DNA from: Diabrotica undecimpunctata
Taxonomy: Eukaryota > Arthropoda > Insecta > Coleoptera > Chrysomelidae
Assembly (NCBI RefSeq): GCF_040954645.1
Contig: NC_092812.1
Span: 4,936,001 to 5,000,000 of the forward strand
DNA: 64,000 nucleotides
Direction: 5' to 3'
Below, in pieces: positions 22,450-34,293 of the stretch. Positions within the stretch are counted from its first letter, which is position 1; each line of letters opens with the position of its first letter. The position numbers and the translations under genes were made by a program. Under the pieces are notes generated by a model that was given only the letters and a program-made list of their open reading frames with translations, was not told the origin of the DNA and did not search any database.

Positions 22450-23690
22450 TGTCGGCTTGGTTGTTTTTCTCCTCAATTTTGTCGTCTACGTTGCCTTCTT
22501 TTGTGATGATCATACCTAAATATTTATATGTGTTGCAATGTTTGATAACTTCTCCATCTTCCAAAATGAGCTCCTGTTGTTTCCCGCCGATACACTTATA
22601 CTCGATTTTTGGATATTGATTTCAAGTCCCCATTTTTTATACTTCTCCTGCTAATGCAGTTTTGAAACAGTTTGGCTAAACTTGTATATACTTTGGTTAT
22701 AGCGTGTTTAATTAACTCTGCAGGGATGTTACCTGGACTCTGGATGCTTTCTTATTTTTTAGAGATCTACATACATCTTCCACTTCTATCGTTGTTATTC
22801 ATATGGGCCTAGTTAAAATATTCATATTTTGTGTTTCTTCATCTTCCCTTAGGAGTTTCCCAAAATATTTGTCCCAGTCATCTATTGTTAGTTATAGTTG
22901 ACACTATGTCTCTCTTCTTATCTTGTCGTAAAGATTTTAAGACTCTCCAACTTTCTCTGCTTCTTCGTCCTCCTAGATGTAAATTTATCATGTTACACTT
23001 TTGTTGCGTCATCATTTACTGCATATACACCCAAGATTGTGCATTTGTATCCTCTCTTCGTAAGGTTAATTTTTATCATTCTCTTGTTAATGGACTCCCA
23101 AGTAGTTATGTATTTCCTAGCTTCTTACGTATTAATATAGCAACACCTTGTTGAATTTTTTTCTCCTTTGGTATCCCGCTGAAGAAGTGATCATATTCTC
23201 CGATGTTTTCTGATCCTTGACCCTTTCGTTTTGTTTCGGTGATTACTGTGATGTCCAATTTTAGCTTACTCATTTCATACATTATTTCATTTATTCTAGA
23301 TCTAAAACCTTGCACGTTCATTGTTACGAAATTCATACTCCTCTTTAGTAGCGTACGTCGTCGTTTGTTGATCGATTCATTCCGAGACGTTTTGCTGGGT
23401 TTTTTAACATTTTATTTTTTTCTGAGTAACGGGGAGTTAGTCCAATGCCTCAACCCCCGACTTAAAGGGCCGGATCTTAATTTTGGAGTTTTCCTTCTCC
23501 TAGACAATTTGCTTTCACTGCAGCTTAAGAGCGTCATGTAGCCTTTGTTTGTAATCCTAGACAAGGAGCCAAGGAGACAAGAGGAGGTTACTCCTCTATC
23601 CCTCCTCTTTTATCCGGACTTGGGACCGGCTGCATTGGTTATAGAGCTACTCAATTCACCCCACACCAATACCGGCAGAGTTAAATCTTT
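22450..23690 (-). pseudogene. LINE D, internally deleted
   Basis: On the minus strand the element starts near 23,690. The endonuclease begins at 23336 with MNFVTMNVQGFRSRINEIMYEM, ITETKRKGQG, FSGIPKEKKIQQGVAILI and LGVYA. A pre-RT fragment (DDWDKYFGKLLRE..., KNKKA) follows near 22,880-22,760, then directly QELILEDGEVIKHCNTYKYLGMIITKEGNVDDKI (near 22,570-22,470), which lies beyond the RT palm. The middle of the endonuclease and the whole RT core are deleted. The 3' end is lost at about 22,450. Confidence 0.75.
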
Positions 23691-24005
23691 TTCTTTTTTA
23701 AGTTCCATCTTCTATTGAAGGTTGGAAATCATTATGGCTATGCATACTCTGTTGACTGCCGCTCTAAAAAGTTGTGCACTAGTGCATTCAAACCATTCCC
23801 TTAAGTTCTTAAGCCAGGATATTCTTCGTCTTCCCACATTTCGCTTTCCTCGGGTTTTGCCTTGCATAATAAGTTGTAATAATGCATATTTTTGCCCTCT
23901 CATCACATGTCCTACGTACTTAAGTTTTCGTCTTTTGATAGGTAATATTATTTACGCCTCATTTCCTATCCTTCTAGTTACTTCCACGTTTGACATTCTT
24001 TGAAT
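23691..24005 (-). pseudogene. LINE 3'-end fragment
   Basis: The minus strand encodes RKLKYVGHVMRGQKYALLQLIMQGK, RNVGRRRISWLKNLREWF and VCIAIMISNLQ, the C-terminal region also found in the LINE at 30.3 kb. An A-rich tail follows at 23,700-23,690. Heavily 5'-truncated. Confidence 0.82.
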
Positions 24006-25239
24006 CCATAGTTAGATAGAGATCCAGAGTTAAATACATAACGTTAACTGCCTATATTACGACCACTTATAACAGACAACTCCAAAAAACACGTTGTCAA
24101 AGTCGTTGCTAAATATATATTGTGTAAGATATTCTTCCACTAGCACTGATTGTCCTTGTTTTTTTATGACAATTTTACTTTTACTTAGAATATCGGTGTT
24201 CATTATATTTAAACCAGGAGATTCTTGGCCATTTAAGATCTGTTCGCGACTCTGGTCATTTATTTAGTTTTAAAACCATCATATTATAAATCTACAAACT
24301 TATTTTTGTAAATTTTTTTGTTAAGAATGTATTTTTATAATCTCTTTTAACAAAAAAAGTTCTTGTGGCTTTGTGTTCGAAATATATTAATTTTCTTTTT
24401 AAAATCCTGAAAGGATTCAGCCACGGCACATCTTTTCCAGAAACGGTTTAAAAGTCCGTTCCTTATTAAATTGCAAAAACACGTTCTTTGAGAAATGAGA
24501 TTTGAGTTTCGTAAATTGTATACCTAAGGTGATGAAAGTTAAAATATAGCTGGCGATGGGATGTATAATTGAAGGTTTAACTTCATACAACTTTTTAGAG
24601 AAAATCTCTTCTAACTTAATTAACACCTCAGGACTGAAAATCCGATGAATTAAATATTTCTTTTAAGAGTTTCAAACTGTTTTAATATCAAATCGATACC
24701 CAATTTTATCCTGTGGAAGATGTACCGATGAAATAAAAGATCACATAATGATCATCTGAAGAAACATTAGTAGAATCATATGTAGGATTTACTATAACCA
24801 TACATAAAAGATTATTCATCCAATACTATCAAATAATTATATCGGATAAATCAGTTGCTACACTTTCTTGTCAAATAAAAGTAATAATTTTAGAACAATA
24901 TTATGTTAGGAATATTTTAATTCAGTTTTGGACAGACGAATTGTTTTTGTAAATCATAAATATTATTCTAAAATCCTATTTTAAGTACTGAATACTCTAC
25001 CAGAGAACCTAGAGTTTATCCATAATATAAATATAAATATAACGTATATGCCATATATGTGAGTAAACTAATATGTAGCACACATTTGTTGTTGTTAATA
25101 GGTAAAATATATTTATTTAAGAATAGAATAGTGACCTTTGTTCAGTTTTTTATAGATGGTATAGATGAATTTTTTCATCCCTGTCCCAACTTCTTATTTT
25201 TATTTCTCAGGATTATCTTTTTTATGGGCCGCTGTTCCC
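24006..25239. other. AT-rich sequence without a recognised gene
   Basis: No recognisable domain, TIR or repeat was seen. Confidence 0.5.
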
Positions 25240-25937
25240 AGTAAGTAGTTTATAAGATGTCATCAACATAACGCGCAGCTGTCATATTGTCTCGAATAAA
25301 CACAAGTGGTGATCGGCTACCATAGACAATAGCCCCCCAAACCATTACTCCAACTGTCCTGTGTACATGTCTCTCAACAGCAAACCCGATATCTCGTCGC
25401 TGTCCACGGCGGCGTCTTACCATCCTACGATCATCATGCATTCCTAAACAGAATCTTGATTCATCGCTGAATGCTACATTACGCCATTCTGCCACCCAAT
25501 GCTGCCGTTCTCTGCACCAATTCAAACGTTGATGACAGTGATCCGCAGTCAAAAGAAGCACTAGTCGTGGCGGAATAAAACCAGTCCAAAGGCTCGAATA
25601 CGACGATATAGTATACGCATACTAACAGGTCTACCTACTACTCCAAACCATTGGTCAGCATTTGACGCGTAGTAGCAAAATGATCTCGCAGAGCAAGTAA
25701 TCTAAAGCACTTATCTTGACGCTCTGTGGTACGCCTCGGTTGACCAGTAGATCTTCTTCGTATTCCTCTACCTTCGTTTGTCCACACACGACAGACGCGC
25801 ATAACCGTCATTGCCGTACAATCAACGCGACGGCTTATTTCGCGATACGACAAACCCATATCTCGATACGCAATAATTCTGCTCCTGTCAAAATCGCTTA
25901 CATGGTGGTAATTTTGATGTCTTCGAACTCGAGGCAT
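25240..25937 (-). pseudogene. Tc3-like transposase, C-terminally truncated
   Basis: Start ATG at 25937 (MPRVRRHQNYHHVSDFDRSRI). The N-terminal bipartite DNA-binding region has a helix-turn-helix, LSYREISRRVDCTAMTVMRVCRVW, followed by a GQPRRTTERQD arm. After a frameshift near 25,600 the catalytic domain appears with NVAFSDESRFCLG (first Asp retained) and TVGVMVWGAI. The frame ends near 25,240, before the second and third catalytic residues, so the protein lacks about half of its catalytic domain. The family cuts and pastes DNA at TA sites. No TIR was found. Confidence 0.82.
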
Positions 25938-25979
25938 TTTCTTACACTGAATACAACTAGACTGAGGAATATTAACTAA

Positions 25980-26977
25980 AAATTTCTATACAAACCGGTT
26001 TTTACAAATCGGTATCTTCACAAAACAATTTAAAGGTAAAACTTTATTTTTACAAAAAGTAGAAAAGATAAAACAATGATATTGTTATCATAGCATGTTT
26101 TAAATGTTGTCATTCTGTTGCCAAAAAATTAAGTTCAAGAATTTATTTCTTCTAGGTTTAACACTTCTAAGGTCATTGAGTATATATATTTAAAACCCCT
26201 TTAGCCAAATTTGTAACTCCCTAGGTGGCCCCAGGTGACCTTTATCGCAAAAAATGTGTTTTTTCCAAAAAAGATTTTTCTGGGCTATTATTTGCTTGAA
26301 AAATCTAAAAAAAAATCATGAACATACAATTTAATGCCCAAAACACTCTAATTTTTTTTTTATATTGTTTGGATCAAAATTGAGGTCAAAAAAAATATTT
26401 TAAATTTTTAAAAAAATTGTAGGTTGTGTAGGTAATTTTTGGAAAACTTCTAAATAACGATTTTTCATATATTTTTTTTTGTTATTTTAAATGGCTGTTT
26501 TAAATTTACAATTTTGGCTTCGCTACATCCTCAAAATTCGAAGAAAACAAAATTCAAACATTTTTTTGGTGTTTATCCCCATGTTTTTAGCACAAAGTGT
26601 ATGTCAATAAATAACGATTTATGATATATTTTTTCTATCGTCGTTCTACATTCACTGCATGTTAAAGTAGAACGACTTTTCATCTATTTTTCCGTTTTTC
26701 TAATACTAGGGTCATGTTAGCGATTTTTAGAATAAAAGATACTTTAAATTTAAATAAACTGCATTTTTCGGTGATTTTTAAGCACATAACCATGACAAAT
26801 ATATGATTTCTGTTTTCCCTCTTAATTAGAATGGTGATTATAATTTAAATAATTTCATGACCAAAAGCACTCTGATTTTTGTTTCAGATTTTGTGGATAA
26901 AAATTGAGCTCCGGAAAAATATTTCAATTTTTCAAAGAAGTTTTAGGTTATGTAGGAAATGTTTGACAAACTTCTAA
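25980..26977. repeat. AT-rich region with a duplicated segment
   Basis: The stretch 26,345-26,460 recurs in diverged form at 26,865-26,978: shared aaaattgag, ttttaggtt/tgtaggtt with atgtaggaaa/gtgtaggtaa, and acttctaaat. The second copy abuts the Penelope element. No coding potential was recognised. Confidence 0.55.
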
Positions 26978-27037
26978 ATGTAACAATAAAACACTGAAAA
27001 CTTTGTTTTTAAAACTTCCACAAAATTTATTTTAAAC

Positions 27038-27081
27038 TCTTATCACTACAGCTGTTTCGGCTGATTGCCTTTCTCAAGTGA
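27038..27081 (-). ncRNA. Hammerhead-like motif in left Penelope repeat
   Basis: On the minus strand: stem I strand ATCAC, core-like TTGAGAA, stem II GGC/GCC with loop AATCA, GAAA, palindromic CAGCTG with flanking A and T (dimer-type stem III), A, then GTGAT, which pairs with ATCAC. Relative to CUGANGA, two core positions (C3 and G8) are substituted, so activity is doubtful though the fold is kept. Confidence 0.5.
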
Positions 27082-27161
27082 TCTATTTTTGGCATGCGTT
27101 TACACTTTATAGTCTCTAATGAAATAGGTTGAGGAGGGGAGAACTGTTTGTCTCAAGTTGG

Positions 27162-27410
27162 TCATTCTGAAATTATATCTGTGTTTTTTAATTTGTTGAT
27201 TTCCATAGATTCTAATAAAGATAGTTTAAGGCCTTTATTTTGAATGTGAATAATTTTAAATTCGTCATTAAAACAATGATTATGATCTAGAAGGTGAAGT
27301 GCGTATGTAGAATCTGAAGCCCTTTTATGTTCTGCTATTCGTTTATTAAAATTACTACCAGTTTGACCGATGTAAGTTTTTGGACAGTCGCCACATTTAA
27401 GTTTGTACAC
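27162..27410 (-). pseudogene. Penelope GIY-YIG endonuclease
   Basis: YKLKCGDCPKTYIGQTGSNFNKRIAEHKR shows the KLxCxxC lead, the YIG box, and the catalytic Arg region. The HxxDHNH block follows, and LLESMEINKLKNTD contains the conserved Glu. Compared with the plus-strand copy at 28,906 it lacks about six residues after HKR. The domain nicks target DNA for Penelope retrotransposition and normally sits at the C-terminus of the RT, as here. Linked to the RT by a region with frame breaks. Confidence 0.85.
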
Positions 27411-27419
27411 ACCACTGTG

Positions 27420-28835
27420 TAAGTGTTTTTTATTTTGGCTTTTGTTGTTTTTAATATATTTGCCTAGGTTGTTATTTGTTCTGAAAGCTGGTGTTGTTCC
27501 TTTCTTTTTTATGTGTTTGGCTATTTTTGATGATATTTTGCCTGTATATGTAATCGAGCAGAAGGTACTGGGTTTTTTCTCTGGTGGTGGAAAAACTAAT
27601 TTCAGGGCTTTCTTGTAGTTTTTGATTTAACATTTTATTAATTGTTTGTTCGTTGTATCCATTGTTTACTACTATTTGCTTAATGATATTTAATTCTGTC
27701 TCAAAATTTTATTTTGACATCGGAATTTCTGTTAATCTATATAACATACTACGATAGGCTGCCAGTTTATGTTGTGTGGGATGGGATGATGAATTGTGTA
27801 TAGTCGTGTCAGTATGGGTAGGTTTATGAAATATGGAGAAGTTATGTTTGTTTTTAAGTTTGATAATTTTTAAATCTAAAAAATTTATGGATTGATTTTG
27901 TTCTGTTTCTATTGTAAATTCTATATGACTATGAAGTGAATTAATATACGATAAAAATTGGTCGAGTTGCCTGTTAGTTCATGTGAAACATACCAGTACG
28001 TCGTCTACGTATCTCCACCAATATAAAAACTGTTTAAATATGGGATGTTTTGAAATCTTTGTCTCTAGATGATCCATAAAAATATCTGATAGCCCATGGG
28101 CTTAGAGAATTGCCCATTGTAAGACCTGTACTGTTATTTGTATATATTTCATTATTAAATTCAAAGTAGTCCCGGTTTATGCAAACTCCAAGAAGATGTA
28201 AAATTTCAGATGTAATGATTGGATTTGTACTATTTTGGTCTAAAAGGTTTTTTACTAGAATAAAAGTTTCTGCAGGAGGGATACTAGGAAAAAGATTTTG
28301 TACGTCAAATGAAATTAATCTGGAGTTGTTAGGTAATTGAAAATGTTGTATTTTATTAACTAGTTCTGTTGTATTTTTTATGGTAAATTTAGGTGAAAAT
28401 TTAGTGTGTTCTAAAATAATCTCTAACAGTTTTTTTTGAAAGTTTATATGACGGAGCTGTATAAAAAGAAACTACAGGTCTTATTGGGTAATGCGGTTTG
28501 TGTAGTTTAATAAAAGAGTATAATTTAGGAGGCTGTGGGTTCATGATATTGAGGTTTTATTGTTCTATTGGATTTACTATTGATTTTGAATTTTCTAACG
28601 CTAGCTTAATTTGTTTTTGATACTTGTCTGTCGGATCTATTTTATTCTATTTTATCTACAGCCATAGTAATGTTACCTTTGTCTGCTTTTGTAAACACTA
28701 TATTGTTTTCTATTGATTTATTTTTAATTAAAATGGCTATCTTATTCTCTTTGTAACAGGAATTTTTGGTTTCACTACATACATCTGTAATAGATTTTGC
28801 AATTATACTTTTTTCGATATTGTTAGCAGTTTCAG
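27420..28835 (-). pseudogene. Penelope reverse transcriptase
   Basis: Minus-strand blocks in order: VFTKADKGNITMAVDK (near 28,660); a PLF/region with RLISFDVQNLFPSIPP-like residues (near 28,270-28,310); GLTMGNSLSP (28,093-28,130); and FLYWWRYVDDVLVCF (near 27,990-28,025), the catalytic YxDD box with both Asp present. These are the conserved RT motifs of Penelope-like elements, which are distinct from LINE RTs. Numerous stops and frameshifts; the N-terminal region is incomplete. Confidence 0.8.
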
Positions 28836-28905
28836 AACAAATAACAACCTAGGCAAATATATTAAAAACAACAATAGCCAAAATAAAAAACACTTACAGA
28901 GTGGT

Positions 28906-29214
28906 GTGCACAAACTTAAATGTGGCGACTGCCCAAAAACTTACATCGGTCAAACTGGTAGAAATTTTAATAAACGAATAGTAGAACATAAAAGGGATTT
29001 CAATAATAGAAAAACAGATTCTACATACGCACTTCACCTTCTAGATCATAATCATTCTTTTAATGACGAATTTAAAATTCTTCACATTCAAAATAAAGGC
29101 CTTAAACTATCTTTGTTAATATCTATGGAAATCAACAAATTAAAAAACACAGATATAATTGTGAATAACCAACTTGAGACAAACAGTTTTCACCTCCTTA
29201 ACCTATTTCATTAG
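28906..29214 (+). pseudogene. Second GIY-YIG copy in inverted orientation
   Basis: A 102-codon open frame nearly identical to the minus-strand domain at 27,162-27,410. The YIGQT box, NKRIVEHKRDF and the DHNHSFNDEF block are intact; the LLES of the other copy reads LLIS here, removing a Glu of the conserved block. No RT precedes it on this strand; it lies within the right arm of the inverted repeat. Confidence 0.82.
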
Positions 29215-29246
29215 AGACTATAAAGTGTAAACGCATACCAAAAATA

Positions 29247-29290
29247 GATCACTTGAGAAAGGCCAAGCCGAAACAGCTGTAGTGATAAGA
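29247..29290 (+). ncRNA. Hammerhead-like motif in right Penelope repeat
   Basis: GATCAC (29247-29252), TTGAGAA, GGC-CAA-GCC-type stem II, GAAA (29270-29273), CAGCTG (29274-29279), T, A, then GTGAT pairing back to ATCAC. Same architecture and same two core substitutions as the left arm. Both stems are preserved. Confidence 0.5.
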
Positions 29291-29399
29291 GTTTAAAATA
29301 AATTTTGTGGAAGTTTTGAAAACAAAGTTTTCAGTGTTTTATTGTTACATGAAATTAATTTCTATCAAGTAAGTTCTAAATTATTAGTGTTTTTCGTGC

Positions 29400-30120
29400 T
29401 CTTGAATGGCGGCGTTACATCAAAGGTGTCACTGACAAAATCAACAAAATTCTAAAATCAAAAGGAATAAAGACAATTTTTACCCCCCAACAAAAACTTG
29501 TCCGATCAACCAAATACAACATTTAAAATGAACAACACCGAGTTTATTAAATTCCTTGTGCAGACTGCCCTCGATTTTATATAGGCCAAACAAATTGTAG
29601 AATCCAAAATAGGATTTATGAACATTCCATTTTTGTTCGCATTTCCGACTCAATTTCAGCTCTAGGTTAACACTGTCTGCATACAGGTCACAAAATTGAT
29701 TTGAAAACTCCAGAACCATAACCCCCATCTGCTTCTATAAATCAAGAACTGACCGAGAAGTCATAAAAATTAAAAAAAGGCCAAATTGTCTCAATAAAAG
29801 TGATGACGGTATACGGTTACCTTCGACTTGGAGATCTCTTATAAAGAAAAAACCATCCGCTTCACCCGTCAATCAAAATCCTACTGTCAGAAATGTTCGC
29901 GCCTATCCCCGTGCCAATCCCCGTGCCAATCCCCACGCTGGACACCACGCCAACCTCTACCCAAGACACGTTACCATCGACGGTATCTCTTCCTCTATTC
30001 CCAGTACCTGTAACGGATTTATTAGTGATCAGTAGAGTGTCTGGAAGTTTGGGAGACTGAGACTTCGGAAGCCCTGAAGAAGACAGGGTTTAACCCGTAG
30101 GAGTTTAATATTAATTCCTG
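29400..30120 (+). pseudogene. Second Penelope-like element: GIY-YIG and 3' end
   Basis: KTIFTPQQKLVRSTKYN, then IPCADCPRFYIGQTNCRIQNRIYEHS and LHTGHKID, are the end of a Penelope RT and its GIY-YIG domain, from a subfamily different from the 27-kb element. The region after the domain (LNKSDDGIRLPSTWRSLI, then a Pro/Arg/Asn-rich repeat near 29,900-29,960) matches Penelope C-termini. Stops at about 29,525 and 29,670. The tail ends against a (TA)n tract. Confidence 0.78.
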
Positions 30121-30130
30121 TAATAATATT

Positions 30131-30244
<114 letters not shown>

Positions 30245-30303
30245 CCATTTTTATATTAATTTTTTGGTATCTATAAACTAAATTCTTCTTCTTCTTGATG
30301 TGC

Positions 30304-31820
30304 CTATCCGTTACGAATGTTGGCGATCATCATGGCAATATTTATCTTATCTTCAGCAGCGAGGAAAAGCTGCACAGATGTTCTATTGAACCAGATGCTG
30401 AGGTTCTTTAACCAAGATGTTCTTCTTCTTCCTGAACCTCGTTTTCCAAATATTTTTCCTTGCAGGATGGCTTGAAGGAGAGCATATCTGGATACATTTC
30501 GCATAATATGTCCGAAGAACTGTAACTTTCGAGATTTGCTGGTGGTCAGTACCTCTCGGTTCTTATGCATTCTTCTGAGGACCTCCTTATTTGTGACTTG
30601 GCCAGTCCACAGGATCTTAAGCATTCTCAGATATAGCCACATCTCAAATGCTTCCAGTTTTCTGCACATATTTTCGTTCAAGGTCCACGATTCAACACCA
30701 TAAAAAAGGACAGAGCAGACGTAGCATCGCAGCATTCTTTCTTTTGTATCAAGAGAGAGGTTGTGAATCTTGAAGAAGTGACCCATCCGATTAAAGGTGT
30801 ATCTAGCTTTTCCGATGCGTGCTCTAATCTCCTGGTTGTTGGTTCATTCTTCATTTATTATGGTGCCGAGGTAGTTATAGTGCGTCACTCTTTCTACAGG
30901 AGGTTGGTTGACGTAAAGTTGACCTTCTGTTATTCTGTTTTTGCTAATTATCATAAGCTTTGTCTTCTTAACGTTTATATTAAGTCCATATTGTTGACTG
31001 TAATACGTGATTTTGTTCATAAGAACTTGTAGGTCTTCTAAGTTGTCCGCAAATACTATGATGTCATCTACATATCTGATGTTGTTTAGCCTGTAACCAT
31101 TTAGTAGAATACCATTTTCAGTTTCTTGCAAAGCTTCGATAAATATTCTTTCAGAGCTGAGATTGAAGACTATAGGAGACAAAATACAGCCTTGTCTCAC
31201 TCCACGCACGATTTTCACATAGTCAGTTCGTTCACCTTCAACTCTGAGATTTGCTGTCTGATTCCAGTAGAGACTTCTAATTATTTTCCGATCTTGGTTG
31301 TTAATTTCTATTTCTTTTAGTATTTGCATCATCTTGGCGTGCTGTACTCGATCAAACGCTTTCTCGTAATCAATTAGACATGCGTATATGTCGCAGTTGA
31401 CGTCTCTGCATCTCTGGAATAAGACTTGTACTGAGAACAATGCCTCTCTAGTACCAACAGCATTTGTGAACCCGAACTGGTTGGGAGAAATTTGACTTTC
31501 ACAAAGCTTGTAGATTCTCTTATGAATTATCTTTAGGAACAATTTTAGGAGATGACCCATGAGGCTTATAGTACGGTAATCTTCGCATTTTTTGGCTCCT
31601 GGTTTTTTGGAAGTGCAATAAACTCAGATTTTAGCCATTCTGTTGGTATTTCTCCATAGTTGTATATGTTGTTGAATATCTTTGCGATTATTACTATTAA
31701 TTCGTTGTCCATTAGTTTGAGTAGTTCTGCTTGTATATTATCAGAGCCTGCCGCTTTGTCATCCTTTATCTGTGTTATTATGGAGAAAAAATTCCTGCTG
31801 TAATATTCTTGGTCCATCAT
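30304..31820 (-). pseudogene. LINE E reverse transcriptase and C-terminus
   Basis: Starts with DDKAAGSDNIQAELLK (pre-RT). After a frameshift near 31,565, an open stretch gives SPNQFGFTNAVGTREALF, CLIDYEKAFDRVQ, VRGVRQGCILSPIVFNL, the intact box RYVDDIIVFAD (near 31,060) and LGTIINEE. A second break near 30,840-30,790 precedes VLFYGVESWTL, QFFGHIMRN and GSGRRRTSWLKNL. Polymerase motifs are complete, so decay is mostly by frameshift. Confidence 0.87.
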
Positions 31821-32599
31821 TTACCTCTTCTTCTAGCTCAAAGGTGTTATCTCTTTGGTTTTCAAATAGTTTTTCTAGATATTCTTTTTACGTTCTTATT
31901 TTACTCTGTTTGTCCAAGATGATGTTTCCGTCAGAATCAGTTATATTTCCTTTCTGCCTTTGGCTTAGTGCCCCTGTGAGTTCTTTAACTTTCCTATGTA
32001 CATTGTGACTATCGTACTTTGACTGCAGAGTCTCAATTTCTTCGCATCTCTAACTTGCTTCTTTTTCTTTCGCTTCTCTGATTTTCCTTCTATTAATATA
32101 TTTATGGTTTTTATTTGTCTGGGTTATTTTTGGATTTTCTTCTACCGTCCATTAGTTTCAGGATCTCATCTGTCATCCATAATATTTTTTTCATTAATCT
32201 GTCTGTCTTTAAGTGTTTATCCTTTACATTTTGCACTATTTCTGTAATATGTTTGATCGTTTTTTCTTCGTTCTAATTGCAGTCACTTGCTCGTTTAACT
32301 TGGCTTGGACTCTCATCCTCGTATCAAGGTCTTTCAGCATACGTAGGTCTTATGATTTTGCTTTCCCTTTCTGCACTGTTTTGAGTTTTACTCGAAATAC
32401 TCCCACCAGTGGAACGTGGTCTGTATCCAAGTCTGCTCCAGGATAAGTCTAGACAGATGTAAAGCTGTTTCGGAATCTTTTATTTACTAAAAGTAGTCTA
32501 TTTGATTCCTAATAATTCTCCCGGGTCTTTCTTAAGGGGATTTCTACGTGTACAGCTTGCGAGGTGGTAATTGGAAGAATGTGTTGGTGACAACTAGTT

Positions 32600-33252
32600 C
32601 TGAGTCTTCTGCGAATTTTTCTAGGAGGTTTTTTCTCTCGTTTCTGACTTCAAGTCCATGTGCTCAAATGTACTGTGTCTTATCTCCAGCTCCAATCTTG
32701 GTATTAAAATAGCCCATAATGATGAGAACTTTCTGTCGAGGAATTTTCTGTATAATACTGTTGATGTTCTGATAGAACTCAATTGCTTCTTCCTACCCTT
32801 TGTCTGCAGTGGGAGCATAGACTTGGATGATGTTTATATTAATAGGGTTGGCTTCTAGTAGGTTGTAGTAACATCGCTCGCTGTGATATTGGTGTAAAGT
32901 TAGTAACGCATTTGGCAACCTTGGGTGATACGATTAATCCGACTCCATATTCATGTGATCCATCACTTTTTCCCTAGTAATATACCTTGTGATCTTCTGT
33001 TTGTATTTCTCCAGAATCTGGCCATCTCATTTCTGCTATTCCCATTATTTTAATATGCATTCTCTTCATCTCCTGTATTGCATTATGGATTTTTCTTGCC
33101 CTTTTGTGTACAGTTTTAACATTCCATGTGCAGATCTTGATATTCTTTCTGAACTTCAATTTATTATCTTTTGGTAAACTCAAAACTGTCCTCCCCGGAG
33201 ACCCGATCGGAGGACGTACTCCGGAATTTATTTTAGTATTGAGCATTGTCAT
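32600..33252 (-). pseudogene. LINE E endonuclease domain
   Basis: The frame at 33252 includes a leader (INSGVRPPIGSPG), then KICTWNVKTVHKRARKIHNAIQEMKRM and IMGIAEMRWPDSGEI (catalytic Glu). A stop near 32,970 and a shift follow. VYAPTADKG, VLIIMGYFNTKIGAG (the GDxNAKxG box, with Asp changed to Tyr) and LPPRKLYTWKSP-like residues then appear down to about 32,520. Confidence 0.8.
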
Positions 33253-33479
33253 GATTGATTGACTAGGGCATATCGGTGTGGATCTTTAATGGGGTTTTTG
33301 TCCTACTTGTGCTTCCCCATACTTATGCCGTTGATCAAATCTTTGGTTCATCCGCCCTCACAGGGTGATTCGAGGTCGATTTCACAGCCTCAGGACAAAA
33401 GAGTGCCCTACCACTTATCAACTCATCTGCCCGAAGCCGTTGGTCAGTAAGTGGGGGATTGGTTATACGGGCATTATTA

Positions 33480-34148
33480 AATTAAGGTATGTAAATTTAA
33501 ATTAAGCTAATTGAAAATTACCTTAAGGTTAACAGTTTAATACGCTAAGGTGTTTAAAAAAAGTGGTACAATATACGTTACTGTAGACTAGCGAAGCTTA
33601 ATAATATTTTTGAGATTAAATAAAGTACGATAAAGGATTAAGTGATAGAAAAATCAGGTCTCGGTAAATAAACGGTCGATTTAAAAAATTTCCAGGCCGC
33701 AATGCATTAGGATCTTCCACGTCAATTGTTATAATGCAGTCGACAGCCAAGAAATTAACGCCAACAAACCTATCAGGGTGGTATAAAATCGGCAAATGTA
33801 GGAATGTGCAAACAAATTCTTTGCTCGTAAATACCTCAAAATGAGGAATTATGGGGGATGCAAACGGCAATGAAATGGTATCTTTATTTATTAAGCCACA
33901 TAGTTATTATTAAACGCTACACAAGGTAATACTATTTTTCCTTAAAATTCATTAGACTACACGATTCTGACAAGCTATAAACATTTCTAGAACTGACAGA
34001 AAGGTTTCCGCAGTGAACTGTAATGAAACCATCACCCTGTACATTATTTTTCGGTTTAATACGTCAATAACAAATTGTCCTAAAGAACTATTTACAAATC
34101 AAAGAATAAAAGTTTAAATTATAATCTAATTAAAACACGATAGTGTTT
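33480..34148. other. No recognised gene
   Basis: An 84-codon minus-strand frame (33616-33870) is open but unrecognised; nothing around it supports a gene. Confidence 0.45.
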
Positions 34149-34293
34149 TCCCCGCAATATTTCATCATCAGTGGCGTTACAGCTCTTTATGAGCCAAAGC
34201 CTTCTTCAGAACAATCCTCCATTCGCCCCTGTCTCTGGCAACTCTTCTCCATGCTCTAATTCCGATAGACTTCAAATCATTTTCTAGGTTGTC

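Larger units (their letters stand above)
26978..29350 (-). mobile_element. Penelope-like element with inverted terminal copies
   Basis: A minus-strand unit with RT (about 28,835 to 27,420) and GIY-YIG endonuclease (27,410 to 27,162) is flanked by an inverted repeat of about 510 bp (26978-27483 and 28836-29350). The right arm carries a second GIY-YIG copy on the plus strand. Each arm contains a hammerhead-like motif. Terminal repeats in direct or inverted arrangement, plus hammerheads, are established features of Penelope-like elements. Confidence 0.85.
30285..33475 (-). mobile_element. RTE-like LINE E, near full length, inactive
   Basis: Endonuclease (33,252 to about 32,600), linker, RT (31,820 to 30,844) and C-terminus (30,786 to 30,304) lie in order on the minus strand. 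The 3' tail is an AAG repeat near 30,285-30,298. The 5' end is near 33,475 by loss of leader-like sequence; no convincing TSD was seen. Confidence 0.78.

Noticed and set aside
30060..30120. CTGAAGA near the end of the second Penelope element as a hammerhead
   Set aside because: No GAAA at the right distance and no stem I could be paired.
33616..33870. 84-codon minus-strand frame as a host gene
   Set aside because: No motif, start context or neighbour supports it, though it is less AT-rich than its surroundings.
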